DNA of 19,090 bases, taken from the NCBI RefSeq assembly GCF_000955975.1, contig NZ_JYJF01000125.1:1-19090 (forward strand). Reading direction: 5' to 3'. Below, piece by piece: positions 1-6,875 of the stretch (the first letter of the stretch is position 1; each line of letters starts with the position of its first letter). Made by a program: the position numbers and the translations under genes. This DNA comes from Saccharothrix sp. ST-888 (GTDB lineage Bacteria > Actinomycetota > Actinomycetes > Streptomycetales > Streptomycetaceae). The notes beneath the pieces are model-generated. The model saw nothing but the letters and a program-made list of their open reading frames with translations. It ran no database searches and was not told the origin of the DNA.

Positions 1-466
1 CGCGCACGAGTTCCTGCCCGCCGCCAACGGCTATCTGCTGCGGCAGGACTGGGAGGAGGGCTTCGCCACCGCCGTCCACCTGGTGCTGGACCTGGACACC
101 GGAGAGTACGAACTGCTCTCGGCCGGGCACCTGCCCGGGATGCAGCGGCTGTCGGGGGCCGGGCGCTGGGAGGTCCAGGAGGCGGCCGAGGGCCCGCTGC
201 TCGGGATCTACGACGGCGCCAAGTTCGAGGGCGCGCGCGGCCGGCTGAACCGGGGCGACCTGCTGATGCTCTGCACCGACGGCATGGTCGAGGTACCGGG
301 GCGGGACCTCTCCGAGGGCATGGACCGGCTGATGGGCGAGGCCGACCGGCTGGTCGCCGGGGCGCTGCTGCAGAGCGGCAGCCGGGGCGCGGCGGTGCGG
401 CTGATCGAGACGGTCGCCAAGGACGTCAACGACGACCGGGCGGTCCTGCTGCTCTGGCGGCGGTGA
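1..466 (+). CDS. SpoIIE/PP2C-type serine phosphatase, C-terminal part (5' end outside window)
   Basis: This is the C-terminal part (about 154 residues) of a PP2C-like phosphatase of the SpoIIE/RsbU type. It is read from base 2 and stops with TGA at 464-466. The family removes phosphate from serine or threonine residues, typically on anti-sigma-factor antagonists, and in streptomycetes it is often fused to PAS, GAF or kinase-like sensor domains. Visible motifs are FATAVHLVLDLDTGEYEL followed by SAGHLPG, then LCTDGMVE, where Asp is a metal ligand, and the closing NDDRAVLLLWR strand. All occur in the order typical of the family. The upstream domains lie outside the window, so the signal it senses cannot be told. 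A small hairpin (7-bp arms 486-492 and 504-510) follows the stop. The GTG at 83 is internal and not the real start. Confidence 0.88.
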   Translation, partial: AHEFLPAANGYLLRQDWEEGFATAVHLVLDLDTGEYELLSAGHLPGMQRLSGAGRWEVQEAAEGPLLGIYDGAKFEGARGRLNRGDLLMLCTDGMVEVPGRDLSEGMDRLMGEADRLVAGALLQSGSRGAAVRLIETVAKDVNDDRAVLLLWRR

Positions 467-900
467 ACCGGCAGTGAAACCGAACGCCGGACAGGTGTGT
501 CAAGTCCGGCAGCCGATCTTCGGCCAATCCTGACGGCCCGTCGACGCGGTGGTCGGGCCGGTGCCCGACCGATCGATCACCGCTGGCCGGGCCGGTGACC
601 GTGCCCCTGCCGACATCCCGTCAGAAGCCCTCGGCTATCGTCTCGGTCGGCGGAAATTCGTCTCACATGCCAGGAACTTCGAACCCGGCTTTCGGCTATG
701 CCTTTACGCAGTCCGCACGACCGACCACACTGAGTCGGGGCGGGACTGGTCGGTATCGGTACTCGGGGGTTGGGGGCGTCTGCATGCGGCTCTCGGTCGG
801 CGCCGTTCGGCTGCCCGTGCCCCGCCTGACAGGCCGGGCTCCGGCATCGCCACAGGGCTTCCCGATGAAGCCCCGCAACGAAGTAAGGAAGTGAGTCCGG
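467..900. other. Intergenic stretch, no convincing gene
   Basis: These 434 bases separate the phosphatase gene from the small 64-residue gene. Several frames are open on both strands, but none has a ribosome binding site or a protein-like composition. The visible structure is a set of short inverted repeats: 486-492 with 504-510; GGTCGGG at 551-557 with CCCGACC at 564-570; and TCACCG at 577-582 with CGGTGA at 593-598. The first could be a weak terminator for the phosphatase gene. The promoter of the downstream small gene should lie here, but I cannot assign boxes. Confidence 0.5.
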
Positions 901-1095
901 GTGGTGCTCTCCGTCTCCGCACTGGTGCTGTTCGGTGCCCTCGTCTTCATTTTCATCCGCAACAAGCAGTTGAAGACCAGCCACGCGGTCATCTCGGCGC
1001 TATTCGGGTTCATGCTCAGTGCGTCCACGGCGGCGGAGCCGATCAGGAACTTCCTGTCCTCGGTGGCCAAGAGCCTCCAGTCCTTCTCCGGCTGA
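901..1095 (+). CDS. Small membrane-type protein, 64 residues, unknown function
   Basis: A 64-residue protein starting at GTG 901, with a purine-rich ribosome binding site (AAGGAA at 885-890) ten bases upstream; GTG 904 is an alternative. Residues 2-19 form a hydrophobic segment (VLSVSALVLFGALVFIFI). A basic patch RNKQLK follows, then a second moderately hydrophobic stretch SHAVISALFGFMLSAS at about 27-42 and an amphipathic tail. The layout suggests one or two membrane helices with the basic patch in the cytoplasm. It resembles a family of short streptomycete proteins with a similar LKxSHAxxxALFGF core that I remember without an assigned role. That memory is not proof. The stop lies 18 bases from the convergent neighbour's stop. 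It stands alone and no operon is visible. Confidence 0.65.
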   Translation: MVLSVSALVLFGALVFIFIRNKQLKTSHAVISALFGFMLSASTAAEPIRNFLSSVAKSLQSFSG

Positions 1096-1113
1096 CCCGC
1101 CGTCGGGGCCGGT

Positions 1114-1893
1114 CTACCGTCGGGCGGACCGCAGGGCCTGCCTGACCCGTCCCAGCAGTCCCCGCCGGGGGGCGGTGACCGTGCGGAGCACGGGTTCCGG
1201 CGCGGAGCGTACGGGTGCGGGCTGCACTCCGCCCTCGGCGACCAGCAGGACGAACAGGCGTGCCCAGCAGAACCGCTCGCCGCGCGGCCAGTCCAGGGCG
1301 TGCAGTGCGGCCGAGGCGGCCTCCGAGACCTCCCCGTTCACCCGGACCTCGGCGATGTCGTCCCCGGCCCGTCCGCCGAGGAACAGCTTCACGCCGTTCA
1401 GCTGCGGACCGGTGAGCTCGGGGCGGAGCGCCTCGGCGAGGGCCGGCAGCGGCTGGTGGTCGGCCAGCCAGCCGGCCAGCTGCTCGTTGCCGAAGCCGAA
1501 GACCGCCGCCGGGCCCTGGATCGCCTGCCAGCCGGCCAGCTCGGCGGGCCGGTAGTGGTCGCCGTGCTCACCCCGGTGCTCCAGCAGCTCCACCACGGTG
1601 GAGGCGGTGGTGGTGGCCCACATCTTCACGGCGTTGTCGAGCTTCTCCTCCTCGGTCTTGCCGAGTCCTGCCGCGCAGTCCCAGACCACCGGGGCGTCCG
1701 CGCGGCCGAGGTCGAGGACGAAGCCGAGGTCCACATGACCGCTCCCGCCGTCTCCCGGGTGCTCGCGGACGGCCACCGCCGTGCTCCCCGGTCCCCGGAC
1801 CACCTCGCCGTCCACCGTGAACTCCACGCCGAACTGCGCCATTTCGCGGACCACGCTGCGCTGGATGACGGCCATTCGGTCCTGCGGACGCAC
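1114..1893 (-). CDS. Hypothetical protein, 259 residues, possibly DUF6348-like
   Basis: A leftward gene starting at GTG 1893. An AGGAG ribosome binding site (complement of 1901-1905) sits seven bases upstream and supports this start. The protein is soluble: I see no signal peptide or membrane segment. Residues about 25-70 look like a beta-rich unit (VEFTVDGEVV, TAVAVREHPGDG, HVDLGFVLDLG), and the segment VVWDCAAGLGKTEEEKLDNAVKMWATTT follows. A cytosolic-looking middle contains NGVKLFLGGR. The C-terminal 30 residues are rich in Arg (LLGRVRQALRSARR) and may bind nucleic acid or membrane. The CAAGLGKTEEE segment recalls the actinobacterial DUF6348 proteins, but I hold that loosely. It is divergent from the M23 gene and convergent with the small 64-residue gene. 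No function is claimed. Confidence 0.75.
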   Translation of the reverse strand: MRPQDRMAVIQRSVVREMAQFGVEFTVDGEVVRGPGSTAVAVREHPGDGGSGHVDLGFVLDLGRADAPVVWDCAAGLGKTEEEKLDNAVKMWATTTASTVVELLEHRGEHGDHYRPAELAGWQAIQGPAAVFGFGNEQLAGWLADHQPLPALAEALRPELTGPQLNGVKLFLGGRAGDDIAEVRVNGEVSEAASAALHALDWPRGERFCWARLFVLLVAEGGVQPAPVRSAPEPVLRTVTAPRRGLLGRVRQALRSARR

Positions 1894-2346
1894 GGGCGGG
1901 CTCCTAGCTCGAATAAATGATCGGTAAATCGAACGCGAGGCGAGATTATCGGCCGCGAGCCCCGGCGGGAAACGGACCGTCAGTTACGCCGGGTGCGGGC
2001 GGGGTGACGGAGGTCACCGGGGATTCCCCCGGGGGCGCCGGAGCGTGTCCGATTGCATGCATACGGTGTGATTCGTGACCATCTGTACCGATCTGTCCGG
2101 CCGATCGTGACGGCGGTGACTGCGCAGAGCGGTCCGTCTCGGTCGGAGAGTGACCTCGGGCACCATCGTCTTTATGCGTCCCTTATGTCCACGCCGAGAC
2201 GGGCTTGCTCTGTGTACGTCGGATCGGCTTTTCTTCTCACTCAGCCCGGCCATCGTCCGGGTCGGCCCGCCGGGTGGAACGCCGAGTCCTGCCGCTGCCC
2301 GGGGGCTGCACTTCACCGCAGTGCACGGCAGGAGCGGGGGACCCAC
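1894..2346. other. Divergent intergenic region upstream of the riboswitch
   Basis: This stretch lies between the leftward hypothetical gene and the c-di-AMP riboswitch and must carry both promoters. It is less GC-rich than its surroundings near 1905-1950 and 2050-2240. Visible short structures are a CCGGGG/CCCCGG hairpin (2017-2022 with 2027-2032), the palindrome TGCATGCA at 2054-2061, and TGCACT/AGTGCA arms at 2307-2312 and 2320-2325 with a 7-base loop just before the riboswitch. I could not assign -35 and -10 boxes with confidence. An open frame running from 2205 into the M23 gene is not thought to be translated, because it passes through the riboswitch. Confidence 0.5.
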
Positions 2347-2454
2347 AGGTAAGTCGCCGAGCCCGGAGATCCGGGACGGCTAGGGGCGAAGCCGCATCCG
2401 TGCGGCCGGGCTACTCCCTGCCCGAACCCGACAGCTCACCTCGCAGGCGTCGGA
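2347..2454 (+). promoter_or_regulatory. ydaO-yuaA type c-di-AMP riboswitch
   Basis: The segment carries the conserved blocks of the ydaO/yuaA riboswitch in order. TCGCCGA is at 2354-2360 and GGGGCGAAGCC at 2383-2393. The pseudoknot-side block CCCGAACCCGACAGCTCACC is at 2421-2440, followed by TCGCAGGCG at 2441-2449. The GTCGCC near 2353-2358 can pair with GGCGTC at 2446-2451 to form the closing P1 stem. This family binds cyclic di-AMP and usually switches expression off. In streptomycetes it precedes genes for cell-wall lytic enzymes such as rpfA and M23 peptidases, which fits the gene downstream. The 3' side of P1 ends immediately before the GGAGAGG ribosome binding site at 2452-2458, so control of translation start as well as of transcription is plausible. 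Boundaries are approximate. Confidence 0.9.
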
Positions 2455-2465
2455 GAGGATTTCCC

Positions 2466-2993
2466 ATGTCCGCACAGGACAACCGTCGTTCCCGCCTGCC
2501 CCGATCCGCCCGTCTCGCGGTCGTCGCCGGTGTGACCGGTGCCGCCCTGGCGCTGCCCGCCGCCGTGGTGACCGCCCAGGCGGCCCCGGCCTACACCTCT
2601 CCGGTCGCCAACCCGCACCTCGGCACCCCGTACCACGCAGCCGGTTCCGCCTGGGCCAGCGGCTACCACACCGGGGTGGACTTCCTGGTCTCCACCGGCA
2701 CCACCGTCAAGGCGGTCACCACCGGCACCGTGGTCGCCAGCGGCTGGGGCGGCTCGTACGGCAACCAGGTCGTCATCAGGCACACCGACGGCAAGTACTC
2801 CGAGTACGCCCACCTCTCGGCCATCACCGTGAGGACCGGCCAGTCCGTGGGTGCCGGTCAGCAGATCGGCCGCTCCGGCGCCACCGGCAACGTCACCGGC
2901 CCGCACCTGCACTTCGAGGTCCGCACCGGCCCGGCGTACGGCTCCGACATCAACCCGGTGAGCTACCTCGCCGCCCACGGCGTCCGGGTCTGA
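2466..2993 (+). CDS. Secreted M23 (LytM-type) peptidoglycan endopeptidase
   Basis: A 175-residue zinc metallopeptidase expected to cut peptide cross-links in peptidoglycan outside the membrane. ATG 2466 is chosen because GGAGAGG (2452-2458) lies seven bases upstream and a classic export signal follows: basic n-region RRSRLPRSAR, hydrophobic core about 17-36, and a probable signal peptidase site after AQA (37-39). The catalytic domain fills the rest. HTGVD gives zinc ligands His68 and Asp72, YAHL gives His116, and GPHLHFEV gives His147 and the ligand His149. Unlike many streptomycete M23 proteins it has no extra LysM or coiled-coil region, so it is a minimal single-domain enzyme. Expression should be controlled by the c-di-AMP riboswitch directly upstream, and a strong hairpin terminator follows. 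Confidence 0.93.
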   Translation: MSAQDNRRSRLPRSARLAVVAGVTGAALALPAAVVTAQAAPAYTSPVANPHLGTPYHAAGSAWASGYHTGVDFLVSTGTTVKAVTTGTVVASGWGGSYGNQVVIRHTDGKYSEYAHLSAITVRTGQSVGAGQQIGRSGATGNVTGPHLHFEVRTGPAYGSDINPVSYLAAHGVRV

Positions 2994-3047
2994 CGCACTC
3001 CCGGTCCGCCCGCGCAGGCTGCCGGCGATCTGACGCCGCCACAGACG

Positions 3048-3096
3048 ACTTCGGGCCCCTGGCCGACGGTCAATCCGTCGGCCAGGGGCCCGAAGT
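3048..3096. terminator. Perfect 22-bp hairpin, bidirectional terminator
   Basis: Arms 3048-3069 and 3075-3096 are perfectly complementary over 22 bp with a 5-base loop TCAAT. The hairpin lies between the M23 gene reading rightward and the leftward tRNA-Gly, whose encoded CCA ends at 3100. It is therefore placed to stop transcription from both sides. There is no long T-tract, as is usual for streptomycete terminators. Confidence 0.88.
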
Positions 3097-3099
3097 GCT

Positions 3100-3173
3100 T
3101 GGAGCGGGTGACGAGAATCGAACTCGCGTGACCAGTTTGGAAGACTGGGGCTCTACCATTGAGCTACACCCGC
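3100..3173 (-). tRNA. tRNA-Gly (anticodon UCC)
   Basis: On the minus strand the acceptor arm GCGGGTG (complement of 3167-3173) pairs with CACCCGC (complement of 3104-3110). The D-arm contains AGCTCAATGGTAGAGC. The anticodon stem CCAGT/ACTGG encloses loop CTTCCAA, giving anticodon TCC. The T-arm has GTTCGATTC. The discriminator is U (complement of 3103) and CCA is encoded at 3102-3100. It reads Gly codons GGA and GGG. A possible -10 box TAGGCT (complement of 3231-3236) lies about 58 bases upstream, without a clear -35. Confidence 0.96.
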
Positions 3174-3348
3174 ATGCCGGAACTGCGCACACGACGCCCC
3201 CGAGCACCTGTCGGTCACGAGGACGGGGTCAGCCTACCTGGTTCGGTCGGTTGCTTGCACACTGCTTTCGGTTCCGGGCATGTCCGGCGGCCTCTCGATA
3301 TAGCGGCGAGCGCGGACCGGCCGACGTGTACGCTTCCTCTCGGCACCA
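3174..3348. promoter_or_regulatory. Divergent promoter region between the two tRNA genes
   Basis: The 175 bases between the divergent tRNA genes must hold both promoters. Candidate -10 boxes are TACGCT at 3329-3334, 15 bases before tRNA-Pro, and TAGGCT (complement of 3231-3236) for tRNA-Gly. Neither has a convincing -35 hexamer at 16-18 bases. No coding sequence is supported. Confidence 0.4.
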
Positions 3349-3422
3349 CGGGGTGTGGCGCAGTTTGGTAGCGCGTCCGCTTTGGGAGCGGAAGGCCGTC
3401 GGTTCGAATCCGGTCACCCCGA
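3349..3422 (+). tRNA. tRNA-Pro (anticodon UGG)
   Basis: Acceptor arms CGGGGTG (3349-3355) and CACCCCG (3415-3421) pair perfectly, and the discriminator A is at 3422. The D-arm includes GGCGCAGTTTGGTAGCGC. The anticodon stem TCCGC/GCGGA encloses loop TTTGGGA, giving anticodon TGG. The T-arm has GGTTCGAATCC. The following bases are CAG rather than CCA, so CCA must be added after transcription, unlike in the neighbouring tRNA-Gly. Confidence 0.96.
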
Positions 3423-3574
3423 CAGTGCGGCAGGGTCTCGTCCGAGGGCGGGGCCCTGTTGGCTTTCCCGGGACTTCTGGCGTTCCGGAGGCGGTTCGGG
3501 CAACCTGGAATGTTGATCGTTCACCAAGTGTTTCGGTCAGTAGACGCCCACGCCCCGAGGACAGCGAGAACCAG

Positions 3575-5053
3575 ATGACAGCCGCCGACCAGCCCGCCGC
3601 CCGCCGGAGGGGGCTCGACCCGAAGGTCGCCGTCGGCGCGGTCTTCGTCGCCGCACTCTTCATGTCGATCATGGACACCACGATCGTCAACGTGGCGCTG
3701 CCGTCGATCGGGCGACAGTTCGACGTGGACCCGGCCTCGGTCGGCGTGGTCAACGTCGGCTACCTGGTGAGCCTCGCCGTGTTCGTGCCGCTCTCCGGCT
3801 GGCTGGGCGACCGGTTCGGCACCCGCCGGGTCTTCCTGGCCGCGCTCACCCTGTTCACGCTCGCCTCACTGCTCTGCGGAGCCGCCGGCAGCCTCGACCA
3901 GTTGACGGCCTATCGGATCTTCCAGGGGGCGGCCGGCGGCCTGCTCACCCCGGTCGGGATGACCATGCTGTTCCGGGCCTTCCCGCAGGAGGAGCGGATG
4001 CGGGCCACCCGGGTGCTGATGCTGCCGACCGCGGTCGCGCCCGCGCTCGGGCCGGTGCTCGGCGGCTGGCTGGTGGACAGCTGGTCCTGGCACTGGGTCT
4101 TCATCGTCAATGTCCCGATCGGCGTGCTGGCCCTGGTCTTCGGCCTGCTGTTCCTGCCCGACTACCGCTCGGACGCCGCCCACCGCTTCGACCCGGCCGG
4201 GTTCCTGCTCGCCGCGCTCGGCCTCGGCCTGGCGATGTACGCGCTCTCCGAGGGGGCCGGCCGGGGCTGGGGGAGCACCGGCATCCTGGTCTCGGCCCTC
4301 CTCGGGGCGGCCGCCCTGGTGGCCCTGGTGGTGGTCGAACTCCGGCTCCCCGAACCGATGTTGGATCTGCGGCTGTTCCGCGACCGGATCTTCCGCACCG
4401 CCAACCTGCTCTCGCTCTTCTCCGGTGCCGCCTTCCTCGGCATGCTCTACCTCTTCCCACTGCTGATGCAGGACGCGCTCGGGATGGACGCCCTGCACAG
4501 CGGGCTGATGGTCTTCCCCGAGGCGATCGGCGTGATGATCGCCTCCCAGGTGGCCGGCCGGCTCTACCCGAGGGTGGGTCCGCGCAGGCTGCTCGCCGTC
4601 GGGGCGGCCGTGGTCGCGCTCTGCCTGGCGCTGATGGCGACCATCGGCCCGGACAGCAACCTCTGGGTGGTCCGGGTCCTGCTGTTCGTCACCGGGTTCG
4701 CCATGGCGCACGTCTTCATGCCCTCGCAGACCGCCGCCTTCGCCACCGTCCCGGCCCGCTCCACCGGCGGCGCGTCCACTCTCTACAACGCCCAGCGCCA
4801 GCTCGGTTCGGCGCTCGGGGTGGCCGTGCTCGGCACCGTGCTGGCCGCGATCGGCACCGTCACCACCACGTCCGGAGGTACGCCCACGGCGAACCTCGCC
4901 GCGTACCACTCCGCCTTCCTGGTGGCCGCCGCGCTGGCCCTGGTGGCGGCCGTGACGGCACTGTTCGTCCGGGATTCGGACGCTGCGGCCACCATGCGCC
5001 CGGTCGCGGCGGCCGAGCCGCGGGCCGGGGCCGAACAGGCGGCGGCACACTGA
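3575..5053 (+). CDS. DHA2-family (EmrB/QacA-type) drug:H+ antiporter, 492 residues
   Basis: An integral membrane exporter of the major facilitator superfamily, of the 14-helix DHA2 type that moves drugs or metabolites out in exchange for protons. ATG 3575 is taken as the start; the frame is open further upstream but runs through the tRNA-Pro region. The first helix, about 17-35, ends in the DHA2 signature MDTTIVNVALPSI (33-45). GDRFGTRR (78-85) is motif A between helices 2 and 3. Motif C, the antiporter motif, is APALGPVLGGW (155-165). Further helices continue to about residue 468, and the C-terminal 25 residues are Ala-rich and hydrophilic. Length is normal. The ribosome binding site is poor (GAGG at 3557-3560, well upstream). 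The substrate cannot be told, and no regulator gene is adjacent. Confidence 0.9.
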   Translation: MTAADQPAARRRGLDPKVAVGAVFVAALFMSIMDTTIVNVALPSIGRQFDVDPASVGVVNVGYLVSLAVFVPLSGWLGDRFGTRRVFLAALTLFTLASLLCGAAGSLDQLTAYRIFQGAAGGLLTPVGMTMLFRAFPQEERMRATRVLMLPTAVAPALGPVLGGWLVDSWSWHWVFIVNVPIGVLALVFGLLFLPDYRSDAAHRFDPAGFLLAALGLGLAMYALSEGAGRGWGSTGILVSALLGAAALVALVVVELRLPEPMLDLRLFRDRIFRTANLLSLFSGAAFLGMLYLFPLLMQDALGMDALHSGLMVFPEAIGVMIASQVAGRLYPRVGPRRLLAVGAAVVALCLALMATIGPDSNLWVVRVLLFVTGFAMAHVFMPSQTAAFATVPARSTGGASTLYNAQRQLGSALGVAVLGTVLAAIGTVTTTSGGTPTANLAAYHSAFLVAAALALVAAVTALFVRDSDAAATMRPVAAAEPRAGAEQAAAH

Positions 5054-5279
5054 TCGCGGGCGGGCCTGGCGTCGGCCTTTCGTGGTACCGGTAGGATGGG
5101 CCGCTGGCCGGTAGTGCCTGTGCATACGCCCAGGTCGACCGCCTGAGGGCGAGGAGTCAAGCTCACCGTCCACCACGTACGGGAGATGCAGCCCCAACCG
5201 CCCATCGCCCGTCTCGCCCGCACCGGATCAGCCGGACGGGCGGAGACAACCTGACCGCAAGCCCTTAGGAGACCCAACC
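5054..5279 (+). promoter_or_regulatory. tig promoter and long leader
   Basis: TAGGAT at 5092-5097 is a good candidate -10 box of the housekeeping sigma type, which would give a leader of about 175 bases. The -35 is not clear. The leader can form a hairpin with arms CGCCCGTC (5206-5213) and GACGGGCG (5235-5242) shortly before the ribosome binding site. It also contains a GTG-started frame of about ten codons near 5115, which I do not call as a gene. Confidence 0.4.
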
Positions 5280-6647
5280 GTGAAGAGCGCCGTCGAGACT
5301 CTGAACCCGACCCGGGTTCGACTCACCGTCGAGGTGCCCTTCGAGGAGCTCAAGCCCAGCCTCGACGCGGCGTACAAGAAGATCAACCAGCAGGTCACGG
5401 TCCCGGGCTTCCGTAAGGGCAAGATCCCGGCCAAGGTTATCGACCAGCGCTTCGGTCGTGCCGCCGTGCTGGAGGAGGCCGTCAACGACGCCCTGCCGCG
5501 CTTCTACACGCAGGCCGTCGACGAGGGCAAGATCGAGGTCCTCGGGCAGCCCGAGATCACCGACATCGAGGGTGTCGAGAAGATCGCCGATGGTGGCGAC
5601 CTGAAGTTCACCGCCGAGGTCGATGTCCGCCCGGAGATCACCCTGCCGGACTTCGCCGCCATCGAGGTCACCGTCGACCCGATCGTGGTCGAGGACGCCG
5701 ACGTCGAGAAGTCCCTGGAGCAGCTGCGCGAGCGCTTCTCCTCGGTCAAGGACGTCGAGCGCGCCGCCGCCGAGGGCGACGTCGTGATCGTCGACCTGGA
5801 AGCCAAGGTCGACGGTGAGGTCCCCGAGGACGGCACCGCCACCGGCGTGAGCTACGAGATCGGCTCCGGCCGCCTGCTGGACGGCATCGACGAGGCCGTC
5901 GTCGGCCTGTCCGCCGGTGACTCCAAGACCTTCACCACCGAGCTCAAGGGCGGCACCCAGGCCGGCAAGAGCTCCGAGGTCACCGTCACCGTGACCGCGG
6001 TCCAGGAGAAGGAGCTCCCCGAGCTGGACGACGAGTTCGCCCAGCTGGCGAGCGAGTTCGACACCCTGGACGAGCTGAAGGACGACTCCCGCAAGCGCCT
6101 GGAGCGCATGCGCGAGTTCGACCAGGCCACCCAGGCCCAGGAGCGCGTCCTGGACGAGCTGCTGCAGCTGGTCGAGATGGAGTACCCGGAGAAGCTCCTC
6201 AAGGACGAGATCGAGACCCGTCGCCACAACCTGGAGCACCACCAGCTGGAGCCCATGGGTCTGAACCTGGAGACCTACCTCGCGACCCAGGGCAAGACCC
6301 TGGAGGAGTTCCAGGCCGAGACCGAGGAGCAGGCGAAGAAGGGCATCAAGACCCAGTTCGTGCTCGACGAGATCGTGGCGAAGGAGGAGCTCGGCGTCAA
6401 CCAGGAGGAGCTCACCGAGCACCTGATCCGCCGTGCCGCCGGTTCGGGCCTCACCCCGGACCAGTTCGCCCAGCAGGTCGTGCAGGGTGGCCAGGTGCCG
6501 CTGCTGGTCGGCGAGGTCGCCCGCGGCAAGGCGCTGGCCGCCGTGGTCGAGGCCGCCACCGTCAAGGACACCAACGGTGAGGTCGTCTCCTTCGACGACG
6601 CCGAGGACGAGGCCGAGGAGTCGGCCGAGGCCGCCACCGAGGCCTGA
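5280..6647 (+). CDS. tig: Trigger factor, ribosome-associated chaperone
   Basis: Trigger factor binds at the ribosomal exit tunnel, shields nascent chains and has FKBP-type peptidyl-prolyl isomerase activity. The 455-residue length is typical of actinobacteria. GTG 5280 is preceded by AGGAG (5267-5271) at eight bases. The N-terminal ribosome-binding domain has the signature GFRKGKIP at 43-50. The PPIase domain is at about 163-242 (EGDVVIVDLEAKVDG to SSEVTVTVTAVQEKELPELDD). The helical C-terminal arms follow to about 430. The last 20 residues form an acidic tail rich in Glu, Asp and Ala, a usual actinobacterial addition. It has its own leader and a strong hairpin after the stop, so it appears to be a single-gene unit upstream of the clp genes. 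Confidence 0.97.
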   Translation: MKSAVETLNPTRVRLTVEVPFEELKPSLDAAYKKINQQVTVPGFRKGKIPAKVIDQRFGRAAVLEEAVNDALPRFYTQAVDEGKIEVLGQPEITDIEGVEKIADGGDLKFTAEVDVRPEITLPDFAAIEVTVDPIVVEDADVEKSLEQLRERFSSVKDVERAAAEGDVVIVDLEAKVDGEVPEDGTATGVSYEIGSGRLLDGIDEAVVGLSAGDSKTFTTELKGGTQAGKSSEVTVTVTAVQEKELPELDDEFAQLASEFDTLDELKDDSRKRLERMREFDQATQAQERVLDELLQLVEMEYPEKLLKDEIETRRHNLEHHQLEPMGLNLETYLATQGKTLEEFQAETEEQAKKGIKTQFVLDEIVAKEELGVNQEELTEHLIRRAAGSGLTPDQFAQQVVQGGQVPLLVGEVARGKALAAVVEAATVKDTNGEVVSFDDAEDEAEESAEAATEA

Positions 6648-6667
6648 GTCCTCCGTAGTTCCTGATG

Positions 6668-6701
6668 GTGAGCCCGGGTGCCGAATGGTGCCCGGGCTCA
6701 C
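6668..6701 (+). terminator. Hairpin terminator after tig
   Basis: Arms GTGAGCCCGGG (6668-6678) and CCCGGGCTCAC (6691-6701) pair over 11 bp. They extend inward by two wobble pairs and two C-G pairs to a GAAT loop. TGTTT follows the stem. It separates tig from the clpP promoter. Confidence 0.85.
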
Positions 6702-6722
6702 TGTTTCCGATTGCTGACCCTG

Positions 6723-6736
6723 CGCTCACAGCGAAC
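6723..6736. promoter_or_regulatory. ClgR-type operator upstream of clpP1
   Basis: CGCTCACAGCG at 6723-6733 is an 11-bp site with dyad symmetry. It matches CGCYNANRGCG, the core I recall for the Corynebacterium ClgR box. Read on the minus strand with flanking bases it is GTTCGC-TGTGA-GCG, which fits GTTCGC-N5-GCG, the motif I recall for Streptomyces ClgR, an activator of clpP1, clpC and lon. Its position, about 40-50 bases before the candidate -10 box, suits an activator site. Binding is inferred, not shown. Confidence 0.75.
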
Positions 6737-6752
6737 AGTTCTGCGTGGGGGA

Positions 6753-6780
6753 TTCCGAGGCCCGGCCTGCGCGTTAGGGT
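6753..6780 (+). promoter_or_regulatory. Candidate clpP1 promoter
   Basis: TAGGGT at 6775-6780 is a plausible -10 box, with a weak -35-like TTCCGA at 6753-6758 (16-base spacer). Transcription would start near 6787 and give a leader of about 90 bases. The poor -35 box agrees with a need for an activator bound at the ClgR-type site upstream. Confidence 0.45.
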
Positions 6781-6875
6781 CCTTAGACAGCGACATTCAC
6801 ACAGTGAAATCCCATAGCTGTGCGACACCGCGACGGCCCGGTGCGGCCGTCCAATTCGACTGAGCAGGTGGCTAA

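Noticed and set aside
549..1145. 198-codon open frame
   Set aside because: It overlaps the small 64-residue gene in another frame, lacks a ribosome binding site and has Arg-rich shadow composition.
2205..2465. Upstream extension of the M23 frame giving a 262-residue protein
   Set aside because: It would run through the c-di-AMP riboswitch and put the signal peptide in the middle of the protein; ATG 2466 has a good ribosome binding site directly followed by the export signal.
3095..3574. Upstream extension of the MFS transporter frame by 160 codons
   Set aside because: It covers both tRNA genes and has no homology-like composition; ATG 3575 gives the normal DHA2 length.
5265..6701. 478-codon minus-strand frame over tig
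   Set aside because: Antisense shadow of trigger factor with Leu/Gly/Asp-rich composition.
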